62,731 bases of DNA. Origin: DATMGU01 sp035555315 (GTDB lineage Bacteria; Pseudomonadota; Alphaproteobacteria; ATCC43930; CGMCC-115725). Shown here in pieces: positions 33,461-45,875 of this stretch. The position numbers and the translations under genes are program-made. The notes under the pieces were generated by a model, which did not search any database, was not told the DNA's origin, and was given only the letters and a program-made list of their open reading frames with translations. Position 1 is the stretch's first letter, and every line of letters begins with the position of its first letter. The stretch covers positions 1 to 62,731 of the forward strand of contig DATMGU010000106.1 of assembly GCA_035555315.1 (NCBI GenBank), given 5' to 3'.

Positions 33461-34106
33461 GCGCCGGCACGGATCGGCCAACCCGCTGGCGGCGGTCCTG
33501 CTGGTGGCGGCTCTGGCCCTGCCGCTTGCCGGCTGCGGCTTCCACCCGATGTATGGCAGCGTCAGCCGCGACGTGGATCCCGATTTGGCGACGGTGAAGA
33601 TCACCCCAATCGCGGAGCGGCTGGGCCAGGTCATAACCACCGAGTTGCAGGATGGCTTCAACCCGTCGGGCATGCGGGTACAGCCCAAATATTCGCTCGA
33701 TGTCGCGGTGTCCAAGTCGCGCGGCGACCAACTGGTTCGCACGGACGGTACTGCGAGCCGTACCGAGGTGTCGGTTTACGCCAATTTCACCCTACGCCGC
33801 CTCGCCGACAACGCTACGTTGATCGCCGGCACCGTCCGATCGATCTCGGGCTTCGATATAATGACCAGCGAGTACACCAACCTTGTCGCCGGCAACACGA
33901 TCGAACTGCGTGCCGGCAGCGATCTGGCCGAGCAGATCCGCACCCGGATCGCCCTGTACCTGCAAAGCGGCGCCGAGCAAGCCTCGGACGAGGAGCGGCT
34001 GGCGGCCGCGCGCGCCGCGAAACTCCGCGGCGGTGCGGCACCCACCCCCCAGCCCGCACCCGCTACCCTGCCCAGAGCAACTACCCTGCCAACCACCCAG
34101 CCGTGA
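33447..34106 (+). CDS. lptE: LPS-assembly lipoprotein LptE
   Basis: A 219-residue outer-membrane lipoprotein, the plug of the LptD translocon. The signal is AVLLVAALALPLAGC with lipobox LAGC, followed by GFHPMYGS, the usual start of alphaproteobacterial LptE, and the strands SVYANFTLRRLADNATLIAG. The C-terminal 35 residues are a Pro/Ala/Thr-rich tail. ATG 33447 lies inside the end of leuS, and its stop overlaps the GTG of holA (GTGA). Confidence 0.92.
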   Translation: MSWLRRRHGSANPLAAVLLVAALALPLAGCGFHPMYGSVSRDVDPDLATVKITPIAERLGQVITTELQDGFNPSGMRVQPKYSLDVAVSKSRGDQLVRTDGTASRTEVSVYANFTLRRLADNATLIAGTVRSISGFDIMTSEYTNLVAGNTIELRAGSDLAEQIRTRIALYLQSGAEQASDEERLAAARAAKLRGGAAPTPQPAPATLPRATTLPTTQP

Positions 34107-35143
34107 AGCTGGCGCCCGGCGACATCGCCGCGTTCCTGCGCCAGCCCAAGCCCGGCATCCTCGCCGTTTTGATCTTCGGTCCCGATGACGGGCTGGTCCG
34201 GGAACGCGCGGCCAGCCTCACCCGCGCGGTCATCGGGGCCGCCGACGACCCGTTCCGGTTGACCGTCCTGTCGCCGGATCAGATCCGTCAGGATCCGGCC
34301 CGGCTGGCGGATGAGGCGCGATCGCTCAGCCTGCTGGGCGGCCGACGCGTCATCAGGGTCCGTGACGCGGGCGACGGCCTCGCCGCCACCATCGCCGGAC
34401 TCCTGGACGCACCCGCCCTGGGAAGCGGCGACGACCCGGCGTTGATGGTGCTGGAAGCCGGGGACCTGCCGGCACGATCGAGCCTGCGCAAAGCATTCGA
34501 GAGCCATCCCCGGGCGGCATCGATCGCCTGCTACGCCGACGGCCCGCGCGAGGTGGCGCAGCTGATCCGCGAGACCCTGGGGCGCGAGAGCATCACCATC
34601 GTCGATGACGCGATCGAATATCTCGTCGCCAATCTGGGCAATGACCGGTCGGTGACCCGGCAGGAGCTGGAGAAGCTGGCGCTTTATGCCGGAGCCGGCG
34701 GCCGGGTCGGTTTGGCGGATGCGGTCGCCTCGGTCGGCGATAACAGCCTTTTGTCGATCGACGATCTGGTGCAGGACGCGTTTGACGGGCGCGGCGCCCT
34801 GGTCGAGCCCGCCCTCACCCGGTTGTTCGCGGAGGGTGAGCAACCGGTCGGCCTGGTCCGGGCGATGATGCGCCACGCCCAGCGCCTGCATCTCTGCGCC
34901 GCCCAAATCGCCGCCGGCAAAGCGCCGGACGCGGCGATCCGCGAGCTGCGCCCACCGGTATTCGGCCGATCGGTCGAGCGCTTCAAGACGCAACTGCGCG
35001 GCTGGTCTCCCGCGCGGATCGGCGCCTTGATCCAGGCCCTGACCCGACTGGAGCAGGATTGCAAACGCACCGGCCTACCGGCGGAGCTCCTCTGCCGCCG
35101 CGCCTTCAGCAGCTTCGGCGGCCTCCGGCGCCGCGCGCCGTAG
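34103..35143 (+). CDS. holA: DNA polymerase III delta subunit
   Basis: A 346-residue clamp-loader subunit that opens the sliding clamp. The start LAPGDIAAFLRQPKPGILAV with LIFGPDDGLVRERAASL matches the family, as do VTRQELEKLALYAG and the C-terminal helical collar ending RRAFSSFGGLRRRAP. GTG 34103 overlaps the lptE stop. It closes the leuS-lptE-holA operon and is convergent with parB. Confidence 0.94.
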   Translation: MKLAPGDIAAFLRQPKPGILAVLIFGPDDGLVRERAASLTRAVIGAADDPFRLTVLSPDQIRQDPARLADEARSLSLLGGRRVIRVRDAGDGLAATIAGLLDAPALGSGDDPALMVLEAGDLPARSSLRKAFESHPRAASIACYADGPREVAQLIRETLGRESITIVDDAIEYLVANLGNDRSVTRQELEKLALYAGAGGRVGLADAVASVGDNSLLSIDDLVQDAFDGRGALVEPALTRLFAEGEQPVGLVRAMMRHAQRLHLCAAQIAAGKAPDAAIRELRPPVFGRSVERFKTQLRGWSPARIGALIQALTRLEQDCKRTGLPAELLCRRAFSSFGGLRRRAP

Positions 35144-35149
35144 TGTGGG

Positions 35150-36022
35150 TCACCGCACCCGCTTGATGAAGTGATCCAACTGGTCGAGGGTGCGGTACTC
35201 GACCGTCAGCGTCCCGCCCTGCCCGCGGGTGGTGAGCCTGACCGTGAGGCCGAGCAGTTCCGTTAATTCACGTTCCAAATCGCGCGTGTTGACGTCCGGC
35301 GCGGGTGGGTTGGACGCCTCGCCGCGCTTGCTCGGCTTGCGCTGTGCGACGAGCGCCTCGGTCTGCCGGACGTTGAGGCCGCGACGGACGACCTCCTCGG
35401 CCAAAAGAGCTATGAGCTCGGCCTTGGGCGTCCCAAGCAGGGCGCGAGCATGGCCGGCGGAGAGCCGGCCATCGGCCAGCATGGTGCGCGCCATGCCGTC
35501 GAGGCCTAGCAGCCGCAGCGTATTGGCCACGTGGCTCCGGCTTTTGCCGACCGCGCGTGCCAGATCGTCCTGGGTATGCCCGAACTCGTCCATCAGCCGC
35601 TTATAGGCCTGCGCCTCTTCCAGCGCGTTGAGGTCCTCGCGCTGCAGGTTCTCGACCAGCGCGATTTCCAACGCGTCCTGGTCGGTGAGGTCCTTGACGA
35701 TGACCGGGACCTCGTGCAGCGGCACTTGCTGTGCCGCACGCCAGCGCCGTTCGCCGGCGATCAGCTCATAGCCGTTCGGCACGGTCGGATGCCGGCGGAC
35801 CAGCAGGGGCTGCAGCACCCCCTTATCACGGATCGAGGCGACCAGGCCGGCCAGACTCTCGTCGTTGAAGGTGCTGCGCGGCTGAAACTTGCCAGGATGG
35901 ATCAGCTCGACCGGAACGCTGCGCGTCGGCCGGCGGGCTTCGACCGCGTCGGCCGCCGATTGATCGTCGGTGAACAGCGCGGATAAACCGCGGCCCAGCC
36001 GGCGCTTGCCATCATCACTCAT
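35150..36022 (-). CDS. parB: Chromosome partitioning protein ParB
   Basis: A 290-residue CTP-dependent clamp that loads at parS and spreads. It opens KRRLGRGLSALF, has the CTP-binding AGERRWRAAQQ and ENLQREDLNALEEAQAY (about 85-150), the DNA-binding helix-turn-helix TQDDLARAVGKSRSHVANTL and a C-terminal dimer domain ending LDQLDHFIKRVR. It is 37 bases after parA. Two parS sites lie 1.5 and 6.5 kb away. Confidence 0.97.
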   Translation of the reverse strand: MSDDGKRRLGRGLSALFTDDQSAADAVEARRPTRSVPVELIHPGKFQPRSTFNDESLAGLVASIRDKGVLQPLLVRRHPTVPNGYELIAGERRWRAAQQVPLHEVPVIVKDLTDQDALEIALVENLQREDLNALEEAQAYKRLMDEFGHTQDDLARAVGKSRSHVANTLRLLGLDGMARTMLADGRLSAGHARALLGTPKAELIALLAEEVVRRGLNVRQTEALVAQRKPSKRGEASNPPAPDVNTRDLERELTELLGLTVRLTTRGQGGTLTVEYRTLDQLDHFIKRVR

Positions 36023-36059
36023 GCTTCTATCGCGACCTTCGGCAAACCATCGTTGCCCG

Positions 36060-36899
36060 TTATAGCGCGAAATCCTGCTCGCGGTAGAGCACCTCGCTGG
36101 CGAGATGGATATAGGCCTGCGAGCCGGCGCAGCGCCAATCATACAACAGCACCGGTTTGCCATGACTCGGCGCCTCGGAGATCCGGACATTGCGCGGGAT
36201 GACCGTGTCGTACACCTTGCGCCCGAAATAGCCGCGCACATCGGCGGCGACCAGATCGCACAGATTGTTGCGCCGGTCGAACATGGTCAGCACCACGCCC
36301 TGGATCTCCAACGGCGGGTTCAGCGCGCGCTTCACCCGATCGATCGTCCGAACCAGATGGCTCAGGCCCTCCAGCGCATAGAACTCGCATTGCAAGGGCA
36401 CCAGCACCGCGTCGGCGGCGCAGAGCCCGTTCAAGGTCAGCAAGCCGAGCGATGGCGGGCAGTCGATGATGACATAGTCGTAGACGATTGTGAGCCGCTG
36501 CAGCGCGTCGCGCAGCCGGAACTCGCGATCCTCCGTATCGACCAGTTCGAGTTCGGCGCCGGACAATTCCACCGAGGCGGGCAATACCTGCAGCAGCGGT
36601 ACGCTGGTCGTGACCAGCGCACCGTCGATCTCGGCATCGCCGACGATCACGTCATAGGTCGTCGTCACCCGCGCCTTCTGCGGGATGCCGAGCCCGGTGC
36701 TGGCATTGCCTTGCGGATCGAGATCGATCAGCAAGACCCGCTTATCCGCCGCGGCGAGCGCCGTCGACAGGTTGATCGCCGTGGTCGTCTTACCGACCCC
36801 ACCCTTCTGATTGACCACCGCTAGGATGCGTGGCGTCTTCAGCCTGGAAGTTTCTTTCGATACGGCGATATCGGCAATGCTGTCACTGATGCCGTTCAC
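36060..36899 (-). CDS. parA: Chromosome partitioning ATPase ParA
   Basis: A 279-residue Walker ATPase that forms the gradient along which ParB-parS complexes move. The deviant Walker A is NQKGGVGKTTTAINL at about residues 30-44; LLIDLDPQGNASTGLG and VIIDCPPSLGLLTLNG are further motifs. The first 22 residues are an extra polar N-terminus. Its start overlaps the rsmG stop by 4 bases, giving the conserved order mnmG-rsmG-parA-parB. Confidence 0.97.
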   Translation of the reverse strand: MNGISDSIADIAVSKETSRLKTPRILAVVNQKGGVGKTTTAINLSTALAAADKRVLLIDLDPQGNASTGLGIPQKARVTTTYDVIVGDAEIDGALVTTSVPLLQVLPASVELSGAELELVDTEDREFRLRDALQRLTIVYDYVIIDCPPSLGLLTLNGLCAADAVLVPLQCEFYALEGLSHLVRTIDRVKRALNPPLEIQGVVLTMFDRRNNLCDLVAADVRGYFGRKVYDTVIPRNVRISEAPSHGKPVLLYDWRCAGSQAYIHLASEVLYREQDFAL

Positions 36900-37523
36900 G
36901 GTTGAACCGCTCTTTCCCGTTGAATTTGCAAAATAACGCCGGTCGGGTCGGAGTGGCTGGGCCGCTCACGCACCCGGATTGGCCAATGTGCTTGAGCCTC
37001 GCGGACTTCATGAGCACTTTGCCCACCCTTGAGAAAAAGGCAAGCCCCGCTTGGGGTCAGGAAGCGTTCCGCATGACCGAGCAGCGCCGATAGCGGGGCT
37101 ACCGCCCGGGCGGTCACGACATCGGCGGCGATCGACGGCGCCGCGTCGAAGCGGCAGGCATGGATCCGCACCGGCACCTCGGTCAGCCGCGCCGCCTCGC
37201 GCAGGAAGGCGCATTTGCGCTGGTCCGCCTCGATCAGATGTACGGTCATCCCCCGCTGCCGGGTCAAGGCCGCCAGGATTAAACCCGGCAAGCCGGCACC
37301 ACTCCCCAGATCGACCACGATCCGCGCTGTCTCTGGCAGCAAGGGGACGAGTTGAGCGCTGTCCAAGATATGCCGCCGCCAGAGATCCGTCAGGGTCGCG
37401 GGGCCGACGAGGTTGATCCGCGCGTTCCACTTTACCAACAAGTCGGCATAGCAGCGCAATCGGTCCAACGTTTCACGTGAAACATCGGTTGACGCCGCGA
37501 ATGCCTCCGGCGTCAACGGCGCC

Positions 37524-37531
<8 letters not shown>
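36896..37531 (-). CDS. rsmG: 16S rRNA (guanine-527-N7) methyltransferase
   Basis: A 211-residue methyltransferase that modifies G527 of 16S rRNA. It has YADLLVKWNARINLVGPATL, the AdoMet motif VDLGSGAGLPGLILAAL (about residues 68-84), and VTARAVAPLSALL. ATG 37531 overlaps the end of mnmG by 8 bases. A near-perfect parS site is embedded in the codons for DVSRETL (residues 16-22), a situation seen in many bacteria. Confidence 0.95.
37470..37485. other. parS: parS centromere site 1
   Basis: CGTTTCACGTGAAACA matches the conserved parS sequence TGTTTCACGTGAAACA at 15 of 16 positions. It lies inside rsmG, close to parAB, as expected for a ParB loading site. Confidence 0.88.
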
Positions 37532-39398
<1,867 letters not shown>

Positions 39399-39457
39399 GA
39401 TGACGCACCCTAGCGGCGGAGCGGTCCGCTGTCGAGACGCGGCCCCTTTTCCGGCCT

Positions 39458-40777
39458 CTATTTCCCGATGCAGAACTCGCGGAACACGATGTCGAGCACG
39501 TCTTCGACATCGACGCGGCCGGTGATCCGGCCGATCGCCCGCAGGGCCAGGCGCAGGTCTTCGGCGGCGAGTTCGGGCGCCGAAAGGTCCGCCGTGGCAT
39601 TGCGCATGAGGGCCTCGACGCAATCTTCCAGGGCGGTACGGTGGCGCGCGCGGGTGACCACCGATGGTGGGCCGGCCATGAGGTCGTCCGCCCGGCGCTG
39701 CAGCTCGGCGACGAGCGCCGTCACCCCCTCGCCGGTATGGGCCGAGATCAGCCGATCATCCGCCCCGGCACCGGTCACCGGCCCCAAATCCAGCTTGTTC
39801 CAGACGATCAGCGTCCGCTCGTCGATCAGCGGTGCGAAGGTCGATTTCTGCATCGGGTCGGTGGCGTCGAGCACCAGCAAGGTGACATCGGCGGCCTCCG
39901 CCCGGGCCCGCGCACGTCGGATGCCCTCGGCCTCGATCTCATCCGTCGCCGCGCGCAGCCCCGCCGTATCCGCGAGGATCACCGGATAACCGCCGAGATC
40001 GAGATGCACTTCGATGATGTCACGGGTTGTGCCGGCCGTCGCGGCGACGATCGCCGCCTCCCGCCCCGCCAGCGTATTCAGCAGGCTGGATTTACCGGAA
40101 TTGGGCGGCCCGATCAAGGCGACGGCCAGCCCATCGCGCAGCCTTTCGCCGCGCTGGCGATCGGCGAGGCTTACCGTGATCTCGGCGGCGAGCGCCGCCC
40201 GATCCCGCGCCAGGCCACTCGCCAGATCCGGTGGCAGATCTTCCTCCGGGAAGTCGATCGCGGCCTCGAGATGCGCCAGCATCCGGGTCAAGCGCAGGGC
40301 CCAACCCTCGACCACCCGGGCTAGCGCACCGCCGCTCTGGGCCAGCGCCTGGCGCCGTTGCCCCGCCGTCTCGGCCGCCACCAGATCGGCGATGCCCTCG
40401 GCCGCGCTAAGATCCAGGCGGCCATCCTCATAGGCCCGGCGGGTGAACTCGCCGGGCTCCGCCATCCGGCAACCCTCGAGACCGCCGAGTGCCGCGAGAA
40501 CCCCGGCGATCACCGCCGGACTGCCATGGAGATGGAACTCCGCCATATCCTCGCCGGTGACGCTGTTCGGGGTCGGGAACCACAGCACTAGTGCGCGATC
40601 AAGCAGTTCCGCCGTTTTCGGATCGCGCAGTGCCGTCAGCGTGGCGCGGCGCGGCGCCGGCCGGTGTCCGGCCAAGATATCGAGGGTGACACCAGCGTGG
40701 CCCCCTGATACCCGAATCACGGCGATGCCGGCACGCCCACGGGCGGTCGACAAGGCGAAGATCGTGTCCCGCGTCAC
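39458..40777 (-). CDS. mnmE: tRNA modification GTPase MnmE
   Basis: A 439-residue GTPase, partner of MnmG. The N-terminal formyl-folate-like domain starts DTIFALSTARGRAGIAVIRV; the G domain has P-loop GPPNSGKSSLLN (about 223-234), DTAGLR and NKLD; the protein ends with the invariant FCIGK, whose Cys is essential. GTG 40777 is the only start in front of the conserved N-terminus that fits; it lies 13 bases after the stop of the ferredoxin-like gene. Confidence 0.95.
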   Translation of the reverse strand: MTRDTIFALSTARGRAGIAVIRVSGGHAGVTLDILAGHRPAPRRATLTALRDPKTAELLDRALVLWFPTPNSVTGEDMAEFHLHGSPAVIAGVLAALGGLEGCRMAEPGEFTRRAYEDGRLDLSAAEGIADLVAAETAGQRRQALAQSGGALARVVEGWALRLTRMLAHLEAAIDFPEEDLPPDLASGLARDRAALAAEITVSLADRQRGERLRDGLAVALIGPPNSGKSSLLNTLAGREAAIVAATAGTTRDIIEVHLDLGGYPVILADTAGLRAATDEIEAEGIRRARARAEAADVTLLVLDATDPMQKSTFAPLIDERTLIVWNKLDLGPVTGAGADDRLISAHTGEGVTALVAELQRRADDLMAGPPSVVTRARHRTALEDCVEALMRNATADLSAPELAAEDLRLALRAIGRITGRVDVEDVLDIVFREFCIGK

Positions 40778-40790
40778 CGATCCCGTTCCG

Positions 40791-41153
40791 TCAGGCCGCC
40801 GGCTCGCGCTGATCGGGATGCAGCAGCAAGCGCTCGACCCGCCCGCCCTCGACGAGGTGGGTCCGCAGGATCTCGTCGACGTCATCCGTCGTCCGATAGG
40901 TATACCAGGTGCCTTCTGGATAAATCACCATGACCGGCCCCAATTCGCACCGATCGAGACAGCCGGCGCTGTTGATCCGCGTCTCGCCAAGCCCCAATTC
41001 CTTGGCACGCACCTTCATGTAGTTGCGCAGCTTCTCGGCACCGGCGGCGGTGCAGCAGCCGCGCGGATGACCCTCTGGCCGCACATTGGTGCAACAGAAC
41101 ACATGGGCGCGATAGAATGGCCGCTCGGCCTCGGCATTGGCGGTATTTCCCAC
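40791..41153 (-). CDS. Thioredoxin-fold [2Fe-2S] ferredoxin-like protein
   Basis: About 120 residues with the thioredoxin-like [2Fe-2S] ferredoxin pattern: cysteines C20/C21 in HVFCCTNVRP, C33/C34 in RGCCTAAG and C65-x3-C69 in GCLDRCELGPVMVIYPEG. Such proteins carry one electron to unknown partners. The start is uncertain: GTG 41153 with GAGAG 5 bases upstream is chosen; ATG 41198 would add 15 residues but lacks a ribosome site. It is first of the operon with mnmE. Confidence 0.85.
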   Translation of the reverse strand: MGNTANAEAERPFYRAHVFCCTNVRPEGHPRGCCTAAGAEKLRNYMKVRAKELGLGETRINSAGCLDRCELGPVMVIYPEGTWYTYRTTDDVDEILRTHLVEGGRVERLLLHPDQREPAA

Positions 41154-41258
41154 GGTGTCTCTCGGATAGTTGGGGACGGAAAAGCACAGCGTCCCCATAC
41201 CTAGTAAGCTACGCCCATTCGAACAACCATTCCTTTCCCTCAGCATAGTCGAGAACCG

Positions 41259-43292
41259 ATGAGCCAGAACGACCTCGCCCACGAGACCAGTCCTTACCTG
41301 CTGCAGCACAAGGACAATCCGGTGCGTTGGCGGGCCTGGGGTCCCACGGCCCTCGCCGAGGCCAAGGCCGCGAACAAGCCGATCCTGCTCTCGGTCGGCT
41401 ATGCCGCCTGTCATTGGTGCCATGTCATGGCCCATGAGAGCTTCGAGGATCCGGCAGTCGCCGATGTCATGAACGCGCTCTATGTGCCGATCAAAGTCGA
41501 CCGGGAAGAGCGGCCGGACATCGATGCGATCTATCAGCAGGCGCTGGCCGCCCTAGGCGAACAAGGCGGCTGGCCGCTGACCATGTTCCTGACGCCGGCG
41601 GGCGAACCGTTCTGGGGCGGCACGTATTTCCCGCCGACCGCGCGCTGGGGCCGGCCAAGCTTCGTGGCCGCCCTCCAGGGTGTCGCCGAAGTCTATCGGA
41701 ACGACGACGCTAAAGTGATGCAGAACGTCGCGGCGCTGCGCGAGGCGTTGGGCCGTCTCTCGGCGCCGCAATCTGGGGGCGCCGTGGCGCCGGCGCTGCT
41801 GGATCAGATCGCCGAACGGTTGAACGGGCAGATCGACCCGATCCATGGCGGGATCGGTGGTGCCCCGAAATTTCCCAACCCGACCATGCTCGACCTGCTG
41901 TGGCGTGGCTGGAAGCGCGGCGGGCAGAATGCCGCGCGCGACAGCGTGCTGCTGACCCTGGACCGGATGAGCCAGGGCGGCATCTACGATCACCTGGGCG
42001 GCGGCTATGCCCGGTATTCGACCGATGAGCGGTGGCTGGCGCCGCATTTCGAGAAGATGCTCTATGACAACGCCCAGTTGGTCGATCTGCTGACCCATGC
42101 CTGGCAGGACACCGGCCGGCCACTCTACGCGGAACGCGTCACCGAGACGATCGCTTGGATCCACCGTGAGATGACCCTGCCGGGCGGCGGCTTCGCCGGC
42201 ACGCTGGACGCCGATAGCGAGGGTGTGGAAGGCAAGTTCACGGTCTGGGCCGAAGCCGAGATCGACCGGGTACTGTCCGAGGCGGGCCTCGGCGATCACA
42301 CCGCCCTCTTCAAGCGGCATTACGACGTCAGCGCCGAGGGCAATTGGGAGAGTCACACCATCCTGAACCGCTCCGCGACGCCGGAGCTCGGTGATCCGGC
42401 CACGGAGGCGATCCTCGCTGAATGCCGCGCCGCCCTGCTGGTTTCACGTGAAACACGGGTGCGACCGGGACTCGACGACAAGGTCCTAGCCGATTGGAAC
42501 GGGTTGATGATCGCCGCCCTCGCCCATGCCGGCTTCGCCTTCGATCGGCCGGACTGGATAGACCTCGGCGTCGCGGCCTTCGACTTCATCACCGCGACCC
42601 TGATGGATCGTCGAGGCCGCCTGGCCCATTCCTGGCGCGCGGGCAAAAGCCATCCCGGTACCCTCGACGATTACGCCGATATGAGCCGTGCCGCCCTGAC
42701 GCTCCACGAAGTCACCGGCGGCGAGCGCTATCTCACCCAAGCGATCGCCTGGGTCGCCGTGCTAGACCGGCATTTCGCCGACCCCACTGCGGGTGGCTAT
42801 TTCTTCACCGCGGACGATACCGAAGCGCTGATCACGCGCACCAAGAGCATCGGCGACGCGGCCGTGCCCTCGGGCAATGGCGTCATGGTCGGTGTCCTGG
42901 CGCGCCTCCATCTCCTGACCGGCGATGTCCCCTACCGGGCAAAGGCCGAGGCGCTGGTCGCGGCGTTCTCCGGGGAGCTCGCCCGCAACTTCTTCCCATT
43001 GTCGAGCTTCCTCAACGGTATCGACTTCTTGAACCGCCCGCTGCAGGTCGCGATCATCGGCAGTCCCGGCGCCCCCGATACCCGAGCCTTGCTCGCGGTT
43101 CTCCGCCGCCTATCCTTGCCCAATCTCGTCTTGACCGTCCTGCCGCCCGGCGGGACTCTGCCGCCTGGCCATCCGGCGGCGGGCAAGACGCCGCGAGCCG
43201 GTGCCGCCACCGCTTATGTGTGCGAAGGACCGGTCTGTTCCCTGCCCATCACCGACCCCCGCGTGCTGGAAGCCGATTTGCGTGGGCGGTAA
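41259..43292 (+). CDS. Thioredoxin-domain protein of the DUF255 (YyaL/SPATA20) family
   Basis: A 677-residue protein. The N-terminal DUF255 thioredoxin-like domain (about 1-160) has NPVRWRAWG, the redox-like motif ACHWCHVMAHESFED (C51, C54) and REERPDIDAIYQ; the rest is an alpha/alpha-barrel of the six-hairpin glycosidase type, with HFEKMLYDNAQL and WNGLMIAALAHAG. Function is not established; a role in protein or sugar quality control has been proposed for relatives. A parS site lies within it at about codon 394. Confidence 0.93.
   Translation: MSQNDLAHETSPYLLQHKDNPVRWRAWGPTALAEAKAANKPILLSVGYAACHWCHVMAHESFEDPAVADVMNALYVPIKVDREERPDIDAIYQQALAALGEQGGWPLTMFLTPAGEPFWGGTYFPPTARWGRPSFVAALQGVAEVYRNDDAKVMQNVAALREALGRLSAPQSGGAVAPALLDQIAERLNGQIDPIHGGIGGAPKFPNPTMLDLLWRGWKRGGQNAARDSVLLTLDRMSQGGIYDHLGGGYARYSTDERWLAPHFEKMLYDNAQLVDLLTHAWQDTGRPLYAERVTETIAWIHREMTLPGGGFAGTLDADSEGVEGKFTVWAEAEIDRVLSEAGLGDHTALFKRHYDVSAEGNWESHTILNRSATPELGDPATEAILAECRAALLVSRETRVRPGLDDKVLADWNGLMIAALAHAGFAFDRPDWIDLGVAAFDFITATLMDRRGRLAHSWRAGKSHPGTLDDYADMSRAALTLHEVTGGERYLTQAIAWVAVLDRHFADPTAGGYFFTADDTEALITRTKSIGDAAVPSGNGVMVGVLARLHLLTGDVPYRAKAEALVAAFSGELARNFFPLSSFLNGIDFLNRPLQVAIIGSPGAPDTRALLAVLRRLSLPNLVLTVLPPGGTLPPGHPAAGKTPRAGAATAYVCEGPVCSLPITDPRVLEADLRGR
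42440..42455. other. parS: parS centromere site 2
   Basis: GGTTTCACGTGAAACA matches the parS consensus TGTTTCACGTGAAACA at 15 of 16 positions. It is embedded in the DUF255 gene, where it encodes VSRET, and lies 5 kb from site 1 and about 6 kb from the probable origin. Confidence 0.87.
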
Positions 43293-43330
43293 CCCCGCTT
43301 TTCCCACCCTCTCACAAGGACATCCCGATC

Positions 43331-44302
43331 ATGGTTCACGCGATCCGCGTTCGCGAATATGGTGGCCCCCAAGTCATGAAGTGGGAGACGATCGATGTGC
43401 CGGTGCCCGGTCCAGACCAGGCGCTGATCCGTCAGACCGCGATCGGTCTCAACTTCTTGGACACCTATCATCGCTCTGGCCATTATCCCGAGCCGCTGCC
43501 CTTCTCGCCCGGTAATGAGGGGGCCGGGATCGTCGAAGCCATCGGACCCGGTGTCACCACGGTCAAGCCAGGGGATCGGGTCGCCTATGCGGGTGTCATC
43601 GGCGCCTACGCGGAGACCCGCGTGATCCCGGCGGCGAAGCTGGTGGTCATTCCCAATGGCGTCACCGATCAACAGGCCGCGGCCATGATGTTGAAGGGCA
43701 TGACCGCCGAATACCTGGTCCGGCGGACCTATCGGGTGAAACCCGGCGACACCATCCTGATCCACGCCGCCGCCGGCGGTGTCGGGTTGATCGTCTGCCA
43801 ATGGGCAAAGCATCTGGGCGCCACGGTCATCGGTACGGTCGGCACCGACGAGAAGGCGGCCCTCGCCAAGGCCCATGGCTGCGACCACCCGATCGTCACC
43901 GCGCGGGAGGATTTCATCGCCCGCGTCGCCGAGATCACCGACGGCAAGAAACTGCCCGTGGTCTATGATTCGATCGGCAAAGACACCTTCATGAAGTCGC
44001 TCGATTGCCTGGCACCCTTCGGGTTGCTCGCGGCCTTCGGTCAGTCATCCGGTGGTGTCGAGCCGCTCAATATCGGTGTCCTCGCCGCCAAGGGGTCGCT
44101 CTACGTCACCCGGCCGACGCTTGGCACCTATATCGCCACCCCAGCCCTCCTGGCGGAAACGGCCCGCGACCTGTTTGACGTGGTCGGCAAGGGCATCGTC
44201 AAGATCGCCATCAACCAGACCTACCCTCTGAAGGACGCAGTCCAAGCCCATATCGATCTGGAAAGTCGCAAAACGACCGGATCGACCATCTTCACAGTCT
44301 GA
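43331..44302 (+). CDS. Quinone oxidoreductase (zeta-crystallin type)
   Basis: A 323-residue NADPH-dependent quinone reductase of the medium-chain dehydrogenase family without catalytic zinc. It has GLNFLDTYHRSGHYP, SPGNEGAGIVEAIGPGV, the dinucleotide loop IHAAAGGVGLIVCQWAKHLG (about 150-169) and YDSIGKDTF. E. coli Qor is the nearest well-known relative. It follows the DUF255 gene by 38 bases and ends 6 bases before a shared stem-loop terminator. Confidence 0.93.
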   Translation: MVHAIRVREYGGPQVMKWETIDVPVPGPDQALIRQTAIGLNFLDTYHRSGHYPEPLPFSPGNEGAGIVEAIGPGVTTVKPGDRVAYAGVIGAYAETRVIPAAKLVVIPNGVTDQQAAAMMLKGMTAEYLVRRTYRVKPGDTILIHAAAGGVGLIVCQWAKHLGATVIGTVGTDEKAALAKAHGCDHPIVTAREDFIARVAEITDGKKLPVVYDSIGKDTFMKSLDCLAPFGLLAAFGQSSGGVEPLNIGVLAAKGSLYVTRPTLGTYIATPALLAETARDLFDVVGKGIVKIAINQTYPLKDAVQAHIDLESRKTTGSTIFTV

Positions 44303-44308
44303 TAAAGT

Positions 44309-44339
44309 AAAGGCCGGTGTTTAGAACACACCGGCCTTT
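44309..44339. terminator. Bidirectional terminator between the quinone reductase and rho genes
   Basis: AAAGGCCGGTGT and ACACCGGCCTTT form a perfect 12-base stem around a 7-base loop. On the minus strand it is followed by TTTACTTTATC, so it should end rho transcripts well; on the plus strand the tail is shorter (CTTTGACTT). It lies between two convergent genes. Confidence 0.85.
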
Positions 44340-44367
44340 GACTTATAGGGTGGAAGAGCGCGAATAC

Positions 44368-45624
<1,257 letters not shown>

Positions 45625-45875
45625 GGATATGTCGCGCTGAGAGGAGGGGGCAGAACGGCGCCAGGGGAAATGATCGGGAACCGGAGGCGGGGCACCGTGC
45701 GTGTCGGGCGGTGAAAACCGCCGGATCGCATCGGATGGCAGGTGCGCATCACGGGGGAAGCAAGGAGCCGGCGGGCCGGCATCTCCGTTTGTTTAGGCGA
45801 CCGGTCCGCACAAGTCAAATGACTTGCATCGACGTCTCTCATCAATTGGGCAGCCCACACTGGTTTTCAACCCGA

